Shown here: positions 13,929-26,640 of the stretch, piece after piece | How positions within the stretch are numbered: the first letter of the stretch is position 1 | How the letters are laid out: every line of letters begins with the position of its first letter | Origin: Pyrocephalus nanus | Lineage: Eukaryota > Chordata > Aves > Passeriformes > Tyrannidae | Length of the DNA: 64,000 nucleotides | Assembly: GCA_038380795.1 (NCBI GenBank) | Contig: CM076259.1 | Location: forward strand, 66,803,741-66,867,740 | Direction of reading: 5' to 3' | Notes under the pieces: generated by a model | Told to the model about the DNA's origin: nothing | Databases searched by the model: none | Seen by the model: the letters and a program-made list of their open reading frames with translations, nothing else | Translations under genes and position numbers: made by a program

Positions 13929-14064
13929 TCTTGTACTGCTCTGGCTATGGAGAGCGCTGTAGATCCAGTTTCATTAACGCTATCTAAGGTCACATTTGGC
14001 AGGTCGTCATCATCACTGTCACTTTTAATTTGTCTGGGAGATAGGCCTCGGGGGTCCATTTGTG
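13929..14064 (-). CDS. KLF12: KLF12 internal coding exon, acidic segment
   Basis: This 136-nt exon continues the reading frame of the CtBP-motif exon. Its first two bases complete the split alanine codon, giving AQMDPRGLSPRQIK, then SDSDDDDLPNVTLDSVNE and finally SIARAVQ plus two bases. On the transcribed strand the acceptor is TTTCCAG before CACAAATGG, and the donor is CAAGA before GTAAGTAT, a strong 5' splice site. The block lies between the repression region and the zinc fingers of KLF12. SDSDDDD is a good casein kinase 2-type acidic serine context (inferred from the motif). The exon is too short for many ORF finders and is placed by homology and splice phase. Its length is not a multiple of three, so skipping it would shift the frame before the zinc fingers. 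Confidence 0.95.
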
Positions 14065-14784
14065 CTGGAAAGAGACATATAATGGATTAATATGAGCGTG
14101 CTGAAATTAATCTTGTCCCAGAACAACATCAGGGCGCACAACACATCCGCCTGCTCTGGCCAGGTAATATTGCTTGTGCTGAGCTTCCCAAATCAGGTGA
14201 CAGGTGGGCAAAGTCATCTAGCGGTGCCACAGCTGGGTGCAAGCACTTGCAGCGCATACAGGTGTGTGAATTCACAGAGGCTATGCCAGTGTACTCGGCA
14301 GTACCGAAATACAAGTGCACATGCAACATCCAACAAAAACTCAAGTTACTTACTCTGCCTGTCTTCAGAAAGTGAAGGGAAAGGGATACATCTTCTTTTG
14401 TGCAACACAGAAGACTCAACAACACATTTTACACCAAAATTTCAGGAGCAAAACTGATTTCGAGTGTTCATCATGAGATAGAACAGGTTCCAGAATGGAA
14501 CCCATGTCACTCCATTCAGCTAAAATTTAGGTATCTAAAACTCCACCTGTCCTGATTTCTCATACAATTCAGCACTGATGTCAGCCTTTGAAGGATCCTT
14601 CATTCCACATTACATATGTAACTTCACACAGGCAACCAACGTTCAGGTAATTGATGTCAGGGGGCCTAGTCAAATTTTTTTGAGAAGTGCCGTAGTCTCA
14701 GGTCTTACAAATATCTGAATATCAGGAATTGCAAGATTCTTTTATACATCCATAGCTTACAGTATCCATACTGTATGGTAATGG

Positions 14785-15724
14785 AGTAAGTGCCCAAGTG
14801 CTGGCAATGGCAGCTGCAGGGGCCTCTGTGCAGAGTGGCTGGGGCTGCCTTGTGCTGGACACAGCCAGCTTGAGCCACTCCAACAACCCAATGCAGGACA
14901 TGGCTTAGCGCTGCAGCCATGGTAAGGGTGTCTCAGGGAAAATAGGATTAAGAAAAGGCAAAAAAAACTGGACAAGAGAGGAGGGAGGAAAAAAAAGCGT
15001 GAGGAATACTTTAGGCTGAGCATGGCAGAGCACAGGAAGAGGATGCCCAGGGAAGTTGTAGAGTCTCCTTCTCTGGAGACATTCAAAACCCACCTAGACA
15101 TGTTCCTGTGTAACCTCCTCTAGGTGACCCTGCCCTGTCAAGGGGGTTAGACTAGATGATCTCCAGAGGTCCCTTCAAACACTAACAATTCTGTGATTCT
15201 GTGAAACAGCTCTGCAGACACCAACATGAAAAGAGATTGAGGGGAGGAGGTTCTTCATAGTGGGGCAGAGGTTCCCCTGCAGCCCCTAGAAAAGACCACT
15301 GTGGACCAAGCTGTCCTGATAGGAACTGCTATTTATAGGGAACCCATGCTGGAGCAAGGGAACAGTGTGAGGAGGAAGAGCAGCAGAAAGGAACTGTTAT
15401 GGACTAGCCACAGTCCCCAGTCCCCATTCCCTGTCCCCCTGGAATAGGGGAGGGAGAAGAGCTGAGAATCAAGGAGTAAAATTGAGTCCTGGAAAAGGGG
15501 GTTGGGGGTGATGGTTTTCACCAATCTGATCTACTTTTAATAAGCAATAATTTTTTTTTTCCACGTTGAGTATTCTTTGCCTGTAATGGTAATTGGTAAG
15601 TGATCTCCTCGTCTTTATCTTGACCTTTGAACTCTTCCTCATTATCTTCCCCACTGTTATGGTGAGGGGGAGTGTGAGAGCGGCTGGGTGTGTGCCTGGT
15701 AGAAGGCCAAAATCAACCCACCAG
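14785..15724 (+). mobile_element. Avian ERVL-type solo LTR, interrupted by a CR1
   Basis: Two halves of one LTR flank a CR1 insertion. The left half (about 14785-15009) carries the GGACACAGCCAGCTTGAGCC segment. The right half (15205-15724) carries CCCCTGCAGCCC, CCCATGCTGGAGCAAGGGAA, AACCCATGCTGGAGC-type repeats, a TAATAAGCAATAA poly(A)-signal-like region and a U5-like end with GGTAATTGGTAAGTGATCTC and ATCAACCCACCAG. The order matches a long LTR family common in bird genomes as I remember it; I cannot give the library name. No internal retroviral genes or second LTR are visible nearby, so it is a solo LTR. It stands in antisense to KLF12. Boundaries are approximate. Confidence 0.75.
15010..15204 (+). 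mobile_element. CR1 LINE fragment nested in the LTR
   Basis: The sequence GGGAAGTTGTAGAGTCTCC, the GGTTAGACTAGATGATCTCC block and the terminal TTCTGTGATTCTGTGA are the sense-orientation CR1 3' end. About 195 bp remain. The flanks are two parts of one LTR, so the CR1 copy landed after the LTR and is the younger of the two. The left edge is fuzzy; the right edge, where the ATTCTGTGA repeats stop, is sharp. Confidence 0.93.
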
Positions 15725-16566
15725 AATAAGGTTTTCTGCCAAAGACACAGGAGACAAGAGGAGAGCAGAAAGGCATGGGAGAGAAAATATGGGGCACAAG
15801 TGTGACTTGGGATAGTGCTGAGAGGAACTGGGGCCGTTGCTTGTGCCAGGGGACAAACCCAGAGACAAACTTTAGAGGTGATGATTCCTTCTTACTCATG
15901 AAATACCACACAGGATTAGTAAGTGCTGAGAGACACTGAAGGCAGCTGGAGTACAGAGCAAAACTGGAGAGATGCCTGACCCTGCAAGGGAGGCATAGGA
16001 AGGGGAAAGACAGGCGGAGATTTGTGTAAAAATGTGTTTATTTTGTTTGGTCAGATGAAATAAGAGAATTCACAGTTATTTATTTAAAGAGCTAACTGCT
16101 GCTTGTGCTCTCTTTTACTGCAGTGCCAGAGACATGACACTTTCTGGGTCTTGCAACATGTTTTTTGAGAAAGATATTAATTCCTACTCAATTTTGGCTA
16201 GCCACAGACCTGGACAACAGGTATTACAGGCTTCCTTTAGAGATCATGAACAGTTCAGTGGGTCCAGTTCATCTAGGGAGCAGCCCCAAAAGTCACAGTT
16301 AAATTTCCCATTTTGACATCTTTCTTATGTTACAGTGTTCCCTGACTCTAGAAAAGGGACTGAGTTACAATGAAAAATGGGAGGGCTGTTGATACTTCAG
16401 GGGCTGTGCAGCCACAGAGTAGCACTGATGGATAGCTGGGCTCTTTGAAAGAAAGTGCCCCACAAATGAGAGATGAATCAAGGGAAAGTTAAATGTTAAC
16501 TCATGTCTTAACTGTGAACCGCCTCTGAGTAAGAGAATAATGAGTGATTACAAACTACCCTTCAGC

Positions 16567-16627
16567 TGTTTGTTTGTTTTGGTTTTTTGCTTCGTTTTGT
16601 TTTTTGTTTGTTGGTTTGTTTGTTTTT
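16567..16627. repeat. (GTTT)n-rich tract
   Basis: Imperfect GTTT/GGTTTT repeats run for about 60 bases, with longer T runs and a single CG. On the transcribed strand this is (AAAC)n. Confidence 0.9.
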
Positions 16628-16911
16628 ATGTTAAAGAACTTCATAAAGAAAATACAATGAAACTATGTTCAGTAAGCTGATGAACAACCCCTTCTGGAAT
16701 CATAGTGCATTTACAGTTGCACAGAACTACTTCTATTAGCTTTCTCCTAGCACAGTTTAGGTGTTTCAATAATGCTGGTTACATTTGGACTGCTTATTAT
16801 TTCTTTCATGTATGGTAAATTAAACACCTTTTGCTTATCAAAGCAAAGACTACTGACAATGAATAGTGACCTACGAGACAAACACACAGCAACTTAGAAA
16901 TTGCTCAAAAC

Positions 16912-16945
16912 ATTTACCTGTGTTAGACAGAAAGAGCCCCATTCT
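16912..16945 (-). promoter_or_regulatory. KLF12: Weaker candidate recursive-splice site
   Basis: On the transcribed strand CTCTTTCTGTCTAACACAG is followed at once by GTAAATG (junction at 16918/16917). The acceptor half is good and the donor half is weaker than GTAAGT. It sits in the 15.2 kb intron, about 2.9 kb before the acidic exon. This intron is short for recursive splicing, so chance is a real possibility. Confidence 0.2.
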
Positions 16946-17166
16946 GACTGTGCTTTTTAAAATCATGACTTACACATGATGATATTCAATGTGTACCTGA
17001 GCGCTAAAGATAATCTAGCATCTGATTTAAGAGCAACTGAACCATCTAGTCAGCTGGTCTAGTCTCAGAAAACTGGAAAAAAGTGTTACTTCTGCCTTGT
17101 TCCCTAATGTTCCTTCTTAAAAGCATGAGGTTATTATTATGTGTTTCATTAATTCTTCAATTTTTT

Positions 17167-17392
17167 CACAGAATCATAAGAAGGGTTGAAGGGACCTTGG
17201 GTTTGAAGGGACCTTCAAGATCATCTAATTCCAACTCCATTGTCGCGAGGAGACACCTTCCATTAGGCCAAGTTGCTCAGGGCTCCCCCCAACCTGGCCA
17301 TGAACATTTCCAGAGATGGGGCATCCACATCTTCTCCAGGCAACCTGTTCCAATGCCTCACTACCCTCTGAGTAAAGCTTTTTTCCCTTAAA
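17167..17392 (-). mobile_element. CR1 LINE fragment (3' end)
   Basis: On the plus strand it starts with the CR1 tail reversed (CACAGAATCATAAG), then GAAGGGACCTTCAAGATCAT, CCAAGTTGCTCAGGGC and CAACCTGTTCCAATGCCTCA, all diagnostic of CR1. About 225 bp remain. A small internal duplication of GTTGAAGGGACCTT (17184-17198 and 17200-17216) is visible near the tail. Confidence 0.95.
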
Positions 17393-18136
17393 GTGACCGT
17401 CATTACAAAAAGTTATGTTTGTATCTGCCCGATACTTAAATGTGCTACAGGTGACACATTTGTGAAAGCTAATTGTTTGTCAACAAAATGAAAAAATTTA
17501 ACAAAAAACTAAGTATGTTAACTGTGGTTTAATTTGACTTGCACTACAGTGGAAGTTTTAAGTAGCTAGCTCAGAAACTAAATTTAGTCTGTAATGCAGT
17601 TATTATACACCAATTTTGATCACATAACCATGAATACATCTGCATAAAAACAGATGGTATAAATGCATATAAAAAATCCTACATACTTTTGTTCCTTATA
17701 ATACATGTTGTTTCATTATTATTGCAGATTACTGGCTCTTAAAATATTATTGAGACTCCTGTGACATTGGTATTGGTTTTAGATTACCAGAGGAAAGTGC
17801 TAGGATGAAAACTCTCAATTACCTTTTTGTTTCTGCTCAGTAAGTCCTCCTATTCTGCATACTCCTAACACAGACACAAAGTTGCCAGTGGGGGTGTACT
17901 TTTGCACCTAGGGATAATATGGCACAATAGGCACAGTTTGCCCCATCAAATCCCAATGTTTGAACACACTATAAGGTGCTGCAACACGTGAGCATGGTGA
18001 GGACAAAAGGTCAGGAATGGAAATGTACTAGTGGCCAAATTCAAAGGCAGGCAGCTCAAGGACATTTTCTATTATATTTTTGCAGTGAACCTAACTAAAG
18101 CTTATAATTAAGTAAGATAATGATCTAGGGATTATT

Positions 18137-18138
<2 letters not shown>

Positions 18139-18176
<38 letters not shown>
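18139..18176. repeat. 38-base T homopolymer (A run on the KLF12 strand)
   Basis: Thirty-eight consecutive T residues follow ATTATTCC and precede ATGTCAGCCC. It is the longest homopolymer in the window. On the minus strand it would be a poly(A) run at the end of the sequence 18177-18500, so it could be a retrocopy tail. I found no target-site duplication. Confidence 0.95.
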
Positions 18177-18180
<4 letters not shown>

Positions 18181-18500
18181 CAGCCCACATATACATCCTT
18201 TTTAGTCTCCCTCCCCATTTGTCACTTCTTTTCAGCTTTCAGACTTGGGTGGCTGAGGCACTGAGGAGCTGAGGTGACTAACCGGGAAGCCGAACTTCGC
18301 CGCTGCTAGCTGGTGTACACTGCCCTGTTTTCTCATCAGCACGGCTGCAGCTGCCAGGGGAGAAACAGCCTTTAAAGCTATTCTCCTACCCGAAATGAGA
18401 CATGAGAATAACCAACTGGCCAAAAGCCCAATAGATATCTCCTCCTCACTACTCACTGCAGCGTGCAAACTGCAGCACAGGATTTTTATACATTAAGAGT
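18177..18500 (-). other. Unassigned GC-richer segment next to the T homopolymer
   Basis: This segment contains CpGs (around 18280-18305) and is richer in G+C than its surroundings. A 78-codon minus-strand frame (18232-18468) has a TATAAAAA upstream at 18483-18490, but the spacing to the ATG is too short for a normal promoter. With the adjacent A run on the minus strand it could be an old retrotransposed fragment. No source gene is recognised. Confidence 0.25.
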
Positions 18501-21379
18501 TCATGACTCCTACTGATGTCGACAGCTTTGACTTTCTCTTGGACATCCAAGAACAACCCTCAAACTGCTGGCACCAAGGTTTATAAATACTAGCCTCAGT
18601 TCATAAACACTGAATTAAAAGTAATTACTGGCCTAATGAACATCAAACGGGAAAGAATGAAGAGATGTAGGCAAGAGATAATTCAGCAAATGAGATAAAA
18701 AAGGTGCAGGACAAGTGAGTGATGGAATGCAATTGGCAAGCAAGGTGGAGGAAAGCCCACAAAACATGCCAGTGCATTTTAACCTCCCTTTGTGCTGTAC
18801 CTTGCCCTAACAACCAAACTTTTCCTTGAACTTAGGGCCATATGTCCAGAAGGAACTCATCTGGGTCACTGAATCGAGTTCTCCCTAACACAGGCAGACA
18901 CATTTAATTAATAAAGCCTAAGCCCTATACCAGAACTGTTTTTCTTGCCCTTGCTACTCCTCTTGAAAGGCAAGATTTGTCCAATAGAGCTATCTGGTGA
19001 TTTTGTGAAGTGTGAATGAAGTTAAGGCGAGGCAAGCAAAAGGAAACGAGTCAGAGACTGCTGCTTTCATAGGACAAAGGCACCATTGAACAAGTGCACA
19101 GGAGCTACAGAAGCAAGCTGTTAGCTCTCCATGCTGAACAGACTGGTGAGCCAGAGGAGTTATATTTAAGAAAGTCTGCAAGAGCTGAAGGCTGCAAGTA
19201 CTACATTGCTGTTAGCCTCAAGAAACAGTGGTCCTTTTTTGCTACAGAAAGTACAGAGAATTGCTCATGATGCACATACACATATGCAATCACTTCCCAA
19301 TAACCCCTTTGCCAAACTGTAACAAACAGGAGTTTCCCTTTGGGCAATGCAGGCAAATTCACTTTCTGCACTTGTTTTAAGTAAGATGTGCAAATGGATC
19401 TCACGCAAGGCACACATCAGTCTGTAAATACTACAGAACTTGGTCTACCATCATTAATACTGCGTATGCCAGCTCTCAGTTGCCAGTAGGGAAACGTCTG
19501 ATATAGATCAGGTACAAACTAAATAGTTTTTGGTTTTAAATTTTTTTATGGCTGTGGGGGCCAGACAATACCTGATCCTGATACTGAGGGCAAAACTGCC
19601 TGTTCTACAGTGCTGGAAGAGATTTAAACTTGCACAGTAGCTTTCTAATGAGCACTGAATGAATCTGAGCTTTCTGGCACAGGGCTGCATTGGTTTTGAC
19701 ATGGTACAGGATTAGTCATGTCATGGAAGCAAAATCTCTGGGAACGATCCACGCTGTTCATTGCTGAGGGCAGATGAACCCCTTGGAACAGGATGCAGCC
19801 TCCACCTTGCCAGGGGAGTAACCCAAGCACAGGGCCACACAATCACGGTATTTTTTTGAACTTTTTCACTCTCTAGTGCTCTACCCACATTCTGGAAACT
19901 CTTGGGAAGGAGGGGACTGTGGATTTAAATCACTCCAGGCTGACCAGAGCCCAGCATGTCTCCTCCCACTTCGCACATGTGTGCTGCTCATACTAGGCTG
20001 TTAGGTAAATTCTGTCCCCTTGTCTGCCACATCTGGGCTTCACTCAAGTATGTCCTAACCTCTCTGCTTCTTTCCAGTGATTAATTTGGGATACACACCT
20101 TTGTCTGATCGGATCAGACACAGCCCAGGGCTGTCAGAAATCCTGCAGTTGGATGCCTGCAGGTGTCACGAAAAGGACCATACACCACCACACTGCTGTC
20201 ACCACTGACAGTTTTCAGTTACTGCAACCTGATTTACTTTAGTGAAATTTCCTGTGAGTGAAAGAGATGAAAACTCAACCCATCAGTAGGCTTATGAAGA
20301 CTCCCTAGAAGTAACTTCATATTTACACACTGTCTTTGATTTAGAGGCAAATATGAGCTACTTGGGCTAAAGATAAATGAAATATTTAAGAGCCAGGAAA
20401 AACTAAGTAACCATCACAAGTTTTGTCTCTCTCTATAGCTAAGCCATGCAGTAATTAATTGATGTTGAAATGACTCATTATGAGATGATACTTGCTGCTG
20501 TGAAAGCAGAGAAGACTTCAGCATACTCAAATACTGAAGCCTCTGTCTCACTCTAGCTTAAAACTTCAGTTTTCTGCATTGAATTAACTTCTCTGCTAAT
20601 AGCTTTTTAAACATACATACTCGTAGGTCTGCAAATATACCATATCACAGTAAAAACTGATACATGCTTCGCTGCTCTCTTAATTAAGGAAAATATTTCT
20701 GCTTTTTGAAAGGGTTTACAAATTCAGAGTTCATTTGCTTTTGTTTCACACATAAACTCCCTATCCTGCTTTCTCTGAAGGATGCCTTTCAACTTGCTAA
20801 TCAAAATGATTCTTCATGATGGGATTTCTGTGTGGTCCTGGCATCCACCCACTAAGACTTGCCAGTCAGAAGCAGGGTTACATGGCTCTGCAGTGGGCAG
20901 ACTAACCCCCCAAACCTTTGTTAGGTGAGGGGTCAGCCTGGATGGTCTTGCCAGTTCTGATCCAAGACTGGGTGATGTGTTTGTTCTCAGAAACACAGCC
21001 TCAGGTTTTAATTGTGATGAAAGTTTAAATGAAGCAGAAATATGAGGTGCCTCAAATAAGTCAGAAATGGTCATGATTGCTGCTTCTTAGAAACTCCTCT
21101 CCAGTAGCTTCCAGTGCATGCTGGCATACAACAGGTTAAAGATTATCTGTAAGCAATGCTGCTTTGTACTTACTTCCTTTAGGAATGGAAAACCAGTTTT
21201 ACCCTACATGCCAAAATTAACCCTTGGCTTTTTGCTGCCAAACTCCTAGAAAGACTGGTAGTGGAAAATATGGCTAAGAAAACTGTAGGACACTCATGTT
21301 GAAGCACAATATGCTATTAATCTGCAAAAGAAGAAAGTATCTTAGTTTGAAAGTAATAATAATCATCATCACCATCATC

Positions 21380-21930
21380 TGCCACTCACAAAACCCCATG
21401 ACCCAACAACGCCTAACAGTACGTTTCCATCAGCCCCTATCTCCTCTCAGATCCCCAGACCTCAGGACCTAGGAGACACTACACTAGGAGGGGAGGGAAG
21501 TGCCACTGGCTTCGGGTACCTGAACTGCACATAGAACCATCCCAACCCTCCCATACAGCCAATCAGAGGCAGATAGGTGCCTTCAGGGTGCTGAGCCTAC
21601 TCGCCTCCATGGACTGCATGGGAAATTCAGCGGTGTGAACCCCCCCTCACTCCTCTTGCCGGGTGCTAGACCACCAGTCCTGGCAAATGAAAGAGGCTCT
21701 GTGGCCCTTTGAGCCATTGCGGACCTGCTCCCTGGTGGGAAGAGGACAAGAGTAGCCTTTGCCATGCGATTCTGCAATGCCTTTGTTTCCTGGGAAAGGA
21801 GCAAAAGTGTCTGGGAGGATCTCAGCAGGTGTCTGAGATCAGACAGCTGCATAGTGCTGCCAACAGCACTGTCCAGGCTTGCTTGCTCCCACTTTCTTCC
21901 CACTTGCCACTGTTCACTTAATGTCAAAGA
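21380..21930. other. GC-richer patch of unknown origin
   Basis: The patch has more G+C than its flanks and holds overlapping open frames on both strands (minus 21583-21927, 114 codons; plus 21709-21921, 70 codons). Neither shows a domain, splice borders or a familiar peptide. An unrecognised old repeat is the most likely explanation. Confidence 0.3.
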
Positions 21931-24900
21931 AGTGCCTTAGTCCCCAACACTGAAGCTAAAGAAAATGATCTTTGGCCTCAGGGCCCTAGGAGGCAAATGT
22001 GGAGAAGTCATTCACTAGGGGTCAAAGTAATCACATGAAAAATAATCATCTCCCAACAATTATGAATACTGCTGTGTCCAAACCACAACTCTGGAATCTA
22101 AGTCTGGCACTTGGAATAGCTCAGTACCTGAAATACTGAAAGAAGGAAACTGCTGCCCAACAGTGACTTCTTTTGCTTTCTTAAACTGAAACTGTCTCAA
22201 ATGCCTCTGATAAAAAAATGCACCTGGGTGGATCAAAGACCAAGCAGAGGGACCAACTCATCTCTATCCTTCTTGTAAAATAGGTTTTACAAGTGTGTTT
22301 TAGAAAACAGAATCCTGTCTTTATGGACCTAACAAATACATGTGAATGACAGCATTGATGACTTCCTCCTTCTAAGCTGGTCCATACTACATGATGCACA
22401 TATACAGCATTTTTCTTCCTATTTAAAGTTCATTATAAATGATTTATGCGTTGGAAGAACTCTCTGAGTGCACCTATCAGATTTTCAATCAAAACAGCTT
22501 GGTGCCTAGTAGGGGCAGTAGAATTGGTCGATTTATTTCATAAAACTTTATGTACAAAGCAGCAGTATCCATGAACGTAATGGTCAGAATACAGAGTCTA
22601 CAGGGGTAATTTTTATTACAATTTATAGCAAGATTACCCATACTCCACAGCTTTCAGATTTTATTGAGATTTTATGGTACTATATGGCTAGAGCAGTTAA
22701 CTGCACCTACCATAGCTATGGTTCACAGAGAATGGAAATTGGCACTGAATGCAAAGTGTAACTAATCTACCAGGGAATATTAATTGCTATGATCCAATCA
22801 AAGGCAATATTTTAAATCATTTCAACAGTCAAATAATTTTCCATAAACCCGTAAAAGAATAGCTGTATGGAGAAACACAGAGGTGAGAATGATTGCGTGG
22901 ATGCAAAATATGCACATATTTAAACATCTCTGTCATTGGATTGTATACATAAACACACAAAACCATTTTTTAAACAAAAGACTTTTCTCTTTCTAAGCTA
23001 TTTCAATGCCACAAAACCTCATCTACACAAAAAAAAGAAACTACTAGGACTACTGAGATTTATATCTCACTGAGCATCCAGTACACAAATATTCTATCAC
23101 CAAAAGTAAACAAAGAAAACAACAAGGACTGAATATACTTAATATTAAATAAAATACTGCAAAGCCACTACACAATGGTGGCAAACCACAACTTACACAC
23201 TGCAACAAATATCCAGAGATATTTAACACAACATAAAATTTCCAGCAGGCTGGTCCAAGGCACAATAAAACCCAAGGCAGAGATAAAATAAATGGGAAGT
23301 TCTAGGCATGTGCTTCTGCTGGATCCAAATCTGCGATAAAAGCAACCAGGTCAAAGCTCAGCCCTGGTGAGAACACAGAGATGAAGGACCAGAGGCATTC
23401 TTGGCATGGCAGACAAGGAATTAACAGCTTCCAAAAGGTGCAGAGACTAAGGATATATCAAAATGGATTTCCTAATTCTGTTTATGCTGGCTTTTGCAAA
23501 TAAAGTTGAAATACACAACTACCTCATTCTCTTCACCAAATCTGCTCCAAGTTAAAAACATATAATCCATAAAATACATAAAAATATACAATCCACTGTT
23601 GACTAATCTTAAAAGAGCATGTGCTTCTATAGTGGAGAAACCTAAGATTGCCACTGGTAAGTCACCAGAAATAGGACTTCTATGGAGTTTTAAGTAGAAG
23701 TCTGGTTATGGAACTCTCCATAGTAACCTAATTTTGTCTTAATTCAACCTCCTTCTCAGTTTCAAATACCACAGTGTATCTTATAGCCTGTGTTTAAGTC
23801 TGCATTCTAGCAAGAATTATTATTTACTCTAGATCTTAAATGTATGCACCATCTTCAGGAACACACGCCCCACCCTGAATACAAGCCTTTTCTCTGCCTG
23901 CTTCTCCTCCTGGCTAGCCACTGCCAACCTGCTTCTCCTTTTCAAAAACCAATAACGTTTTTTCCAGCTGAACCAAGAAAGCAAGGGCAAGAGAGATGCT
24001 CATTCTAGGGGACAGCAGGGTGAAGGTGGACACGCTGAAATATGCACAGCTGCAAAGGATTTTTGTGCATAACAAAAAAAAAATTGCAGGTAAAGTAGAA
24101 ACTCTCGGCCTCAACACTCAAGTTCAAAATAACCATCTACTAAAACGTAGAAAGGATAATCACTTCAAATGAAATAAAAAAAGTAGCACTATTGGTTTTA
24201 ATTAAAAGTCTCTTCCATAGCATAATTTATACAAACAGAACATATAATCTGACCTTTAAACATATGGAACAGTTCTGTTAATTTCTAACTTTGCCCTACA
24301 AATTGTGTTTACTTCTGTGGAATAAACTTTACAGTAGGCAGAAATAACAGGCTTTATTTAAAAAAAAACCATCATGGGCAGTGGATAACGTATTCTTGTG
24401 GTACTACCTGTTTTAAGTCACAGAAAAATCAGTAGCAAAAGGTACTGCATTTGCTACTTATTAATACATTCACAGTGAGGAATATGGTGTGTGAAAACTG
24501 CTAAAAGACACAACTGTGTATTTCTGTCAGGTCTATATACAGATATAACATAAAAACAGTCCAAGTCCCTGTCATTACACTGTTTATATACATGGGAAGC
24601 AGACCAAGTTCAGTTGGCAGATTTAAATTTATAATGTTCTGACCACTGGATTTTGCAAATGCTTGTGTCTTCTGAAAATTTAAGAACCCGTAACAATGAG
24701 AATCCATAAATTTGAACGCAAATCCCCAGAAATATCAAAGCTGCACAGCTCCTGTCCTTGGTGCACCACCACCAGGAAGCAGCTTTTAAGAGGCCCTTCA
24801 ATGAATGGAGTAACTCTTCTGAACAACAGAAAACAGTTTTTAAGGATATTATATCTGGCAAAATCTGCTGCTAGAGGGACATGACTTGCCAGTAGTATTC

Positions 24901-26089
24901 ATGGATATCTTCTGAAAGAGAAGGACAATGGTCCAAATGAAGTCTGAGGTTCATGGCACAGAAACACTGAGGTTTGACAGTTTTTCATCAAAAAAAAAAG
25001 GCAGAATAGATTTTTCAACACAGAAAATGCTACATTTTTTTCTCTATGCTCTGTCTCTGGAAGAGTGGCTTTTTTTTTTTTTTTTCTCGAAATTTTCCTC
25101 CAAAAGGAAGAAAAAATAAAAGTAGCTTACAGAAGATATGCGGTATGGAAAATGCTAGTCTAAATGGTTAACATATAGACAGACTTCACGCAACTGAATA
25201 TACATAAGGGAAATGGTCAGGCAATTTTATCTATAGGTGCTGCTACCTGCTTTGCCTCTTAATTACCTTTTACCAATCCTCACCACTGCTGAATAGGGAG
25301 AAAAAAAGGCAAGGAAAGAGTTTTTCATGGGACTTCAACGCTCTTTTATAGAATATGTTAACATACAATAATGTCCTGTCACCACCACCTAATCTACACA
25401 ATAAAAAAAATCTCAAAGCACTTTTTAAGGCTGTGCTTGACAAGAGCAGGGACCACAGAAGGAAGTGAACTTTGTCTCTTTGCCATGTTGTAGGGCTGGC
25501 AGAATGTACAGCCTGGACTCACCGTGCCCACAAGGACTTGTGCCAGGCTCCCTTCCCCTCTGTGCCTGACAACCCTAACCCATCACTACGCTTTGTGCAC
25601 ATGAAATAACTAGAGCTGTAGGTTGTAGGGTACAACTTTCACAGCTGGGCTGGTGCTGTGGGAGCAACAGAGAGATCCCTCGCTCTGTGGACCTCACACT
25701 GTGAAGTGTCTCCTGCATCGGGGAGGGAAAGTACACAGTCAGCAGGAGTGTGTGTGTATGCATATATGTGAGTGCTGGGGAATTAAATGGTGTTAGGAAC
25801 TTGCAGGACTTAAGCAAGATTTTGTAAATGGCTGGTGTTGTACTACTGATGCCGAACATTTCGTCCACTAATTACCTTCTAATTGGGTGTTAATAACTTC
25901 CTAAAAATGCTTCCATCTAGGTTTTGATTTAGACTACGTTTTTATCCCACAAAAAGCATCACTCTGGCATAAGGATGCTGTTGCAGCATCATAGCCCTGC
26001 TGGACACCATAGTCTCCTGTTGCCTGCCTTGAGGTGTAGCATGTGGAACAGGTCCTAATGGGATACTGCTGGAAGCTTGGGTATACAAG

Positions 26090-26640
26090 TGCTATTTATC
26101 TTCAAAACCACACAAAGCCTTACAAGTAAAGAAAATGGAAGAGAGGAGGCAGGACAGACAGCAGAAATGAGCAGCAAACTGGGAGGCACAAAAGGACATC
26201 TGAGACTCTCCTGAAGGACGGTGAGACAAAGAATGTCAGGATGAATGACACCATGCAAAAGCATGCACAGCAGCTGAGGAGGAGATGATAATATAGGTTA
26301 GAAATATTAACAGAAAAGGAGGGGAAGATGAAGCAGAGCTGCTGAAAGTGGCACTCAAAGAGCAGTCAGCAAGATGGGGAGGACTAGAAAAAAGTAGAAA
26401 AATAGAAAAAGAAGGGGAAAGAGAAGACAAGGTAGCAATTTCTTGTGCTGGAGGGAAGAGAGAATTCAAACATAACATGAAGAAATAAGTATTTGCTTGA
26501 ACTGCCTAAAAAAGCAGACACAAGGAAGACAGTTCCGTCTGAGAGAGTGAGAGAGAAAGGAGGACTGGGAAGTATCAGGGGAAGCAGAAAGCCACCTGAG
26601 CAAAACACCTGGAGGCAGGATTAGAGGGATAGTGGCAGCC
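26090..26640 (+). other. Purine-rich block in KLF12 intron
   Basis: For about 550 bases the plus strand is dominated by A and G (for example GAAGAGAGGAGGCAGGAC and GAGAGAGTGAGAGAGAAAGG) without a simple repeating unit. The transcribed strand is thus polypyrimidine-rich. The several serine/phenylalanine-rich minus-strand open frames here are composition artefacts. No repeat family is recognised. Confidence 0.6.

Noticed and set aside
14757..15101. Minus-strand frame of 114 codons near the acidic exon
   Set aside because: It covers the antisense of the LTR and nested CR1 and is a repeat artefact.
18483..18490. Minus-strand TATAAAAA before an ATG at 18468
   Set aside because: The ATG is only about 15 nt downstream, inside the usual TATA-to-start-site distance; likely chance in AT-rich DNA.
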